Shown: positions 7,503 through 7,503 of the stretch, one piece after another
How the letters are laid out: the number at the start of each line of letters is the position of its first letter
Numbering within the stretch: position 1 is the stretch's first letter
From: Planctomycetaceae bacterium
Lineage (GTDB): Bacteria; Planctomycetota; Planctomycetia; Planctomycetales; Planctomycetaceae
Direction of reading: 5' to 3'
NCBI GenBank assembly: GCA_027080405.1
Contig: JALWSL010000200.1
Coordinates: 1 to 7,503 of the forward strand
Length of the DNA: 7,503 bases
Program-made: the position numbers and the translations under genes
The notes under the pieces: model-generated
Told to the model about the DNA's origin: nothing
What the model saw: the letters and a program-made list of their open reading frames with translations, nothing else
The model's database searches: none

Positions 7503-7503
7503 G

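Overview
The window looks like an ordinary chromosomal stretch from a member of the Planctomycetota. The evidence is the protein style: a leucine-rich-repeat protein with a membrane anchor and the 'TD.GL..L' repeat common in this phylum, a GT-C type membrane glycosyltransferase with an 'HDEYSY' loop, and a SucA that follows its Mg/TPP motifs with '[23 protein letters not shown]'. Base composition is moderate and Shine-Dalgarno sequences are weak or absent before most genes. I cannot name a genus from sequence alone.

Layout: (1) 1-79 is the tail of unknown upstream sequence. (2) 80-2050 (+) encodes a 656-residue multi-pass membrane protein of the GT39/ArnT-like (PMT_2) class. (3) 2051-2183 is a convergent intergenic gap that can be folded almost end to end into a three-way-junction RNA or DNA structure. 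(4) 2184-3377 (-) encodes an exported serine hydrolase of the class C beta-lactamase / penicillin-binding protein family, with a good sigma70-like promoter just upstream. (5) 3486-4391 (-) encodes a membrane-anchored LRR protein. Its true N-terminus is unclear, because hydrophobic coding sequence continues upstream of every usable start codon up to an in-frame TGA. (6) 4632-7502 (+) is a complete sucA, the E1 subunit of 2-oxoglutarate dehydrogenase, divergent from the LRR gene. Its stop codon lies one base before the window end, so any sucB partner is outside.

The genes do not form one obvious pathway. SucA is TCA-cycle housekeeping. The glycosyltransferase and serine hydrolase act at the cell envelope, on sugar transfer and probably cell-wall or ester hydrolysis. 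The LRR protein is of unknown role. The LRR and hydrolase genes are co-oriented and 108 bp apart, but a promoter candidate in that gap suggests the hydrolase can be transcribed alone.

I found no mobile element, CRISPR array, tRNA or rRNA, and no convincing new multi-gene system. The two points most worth a second look are the folded element at 2061-2176 and the broken or misread 5' end of the LRR gene.
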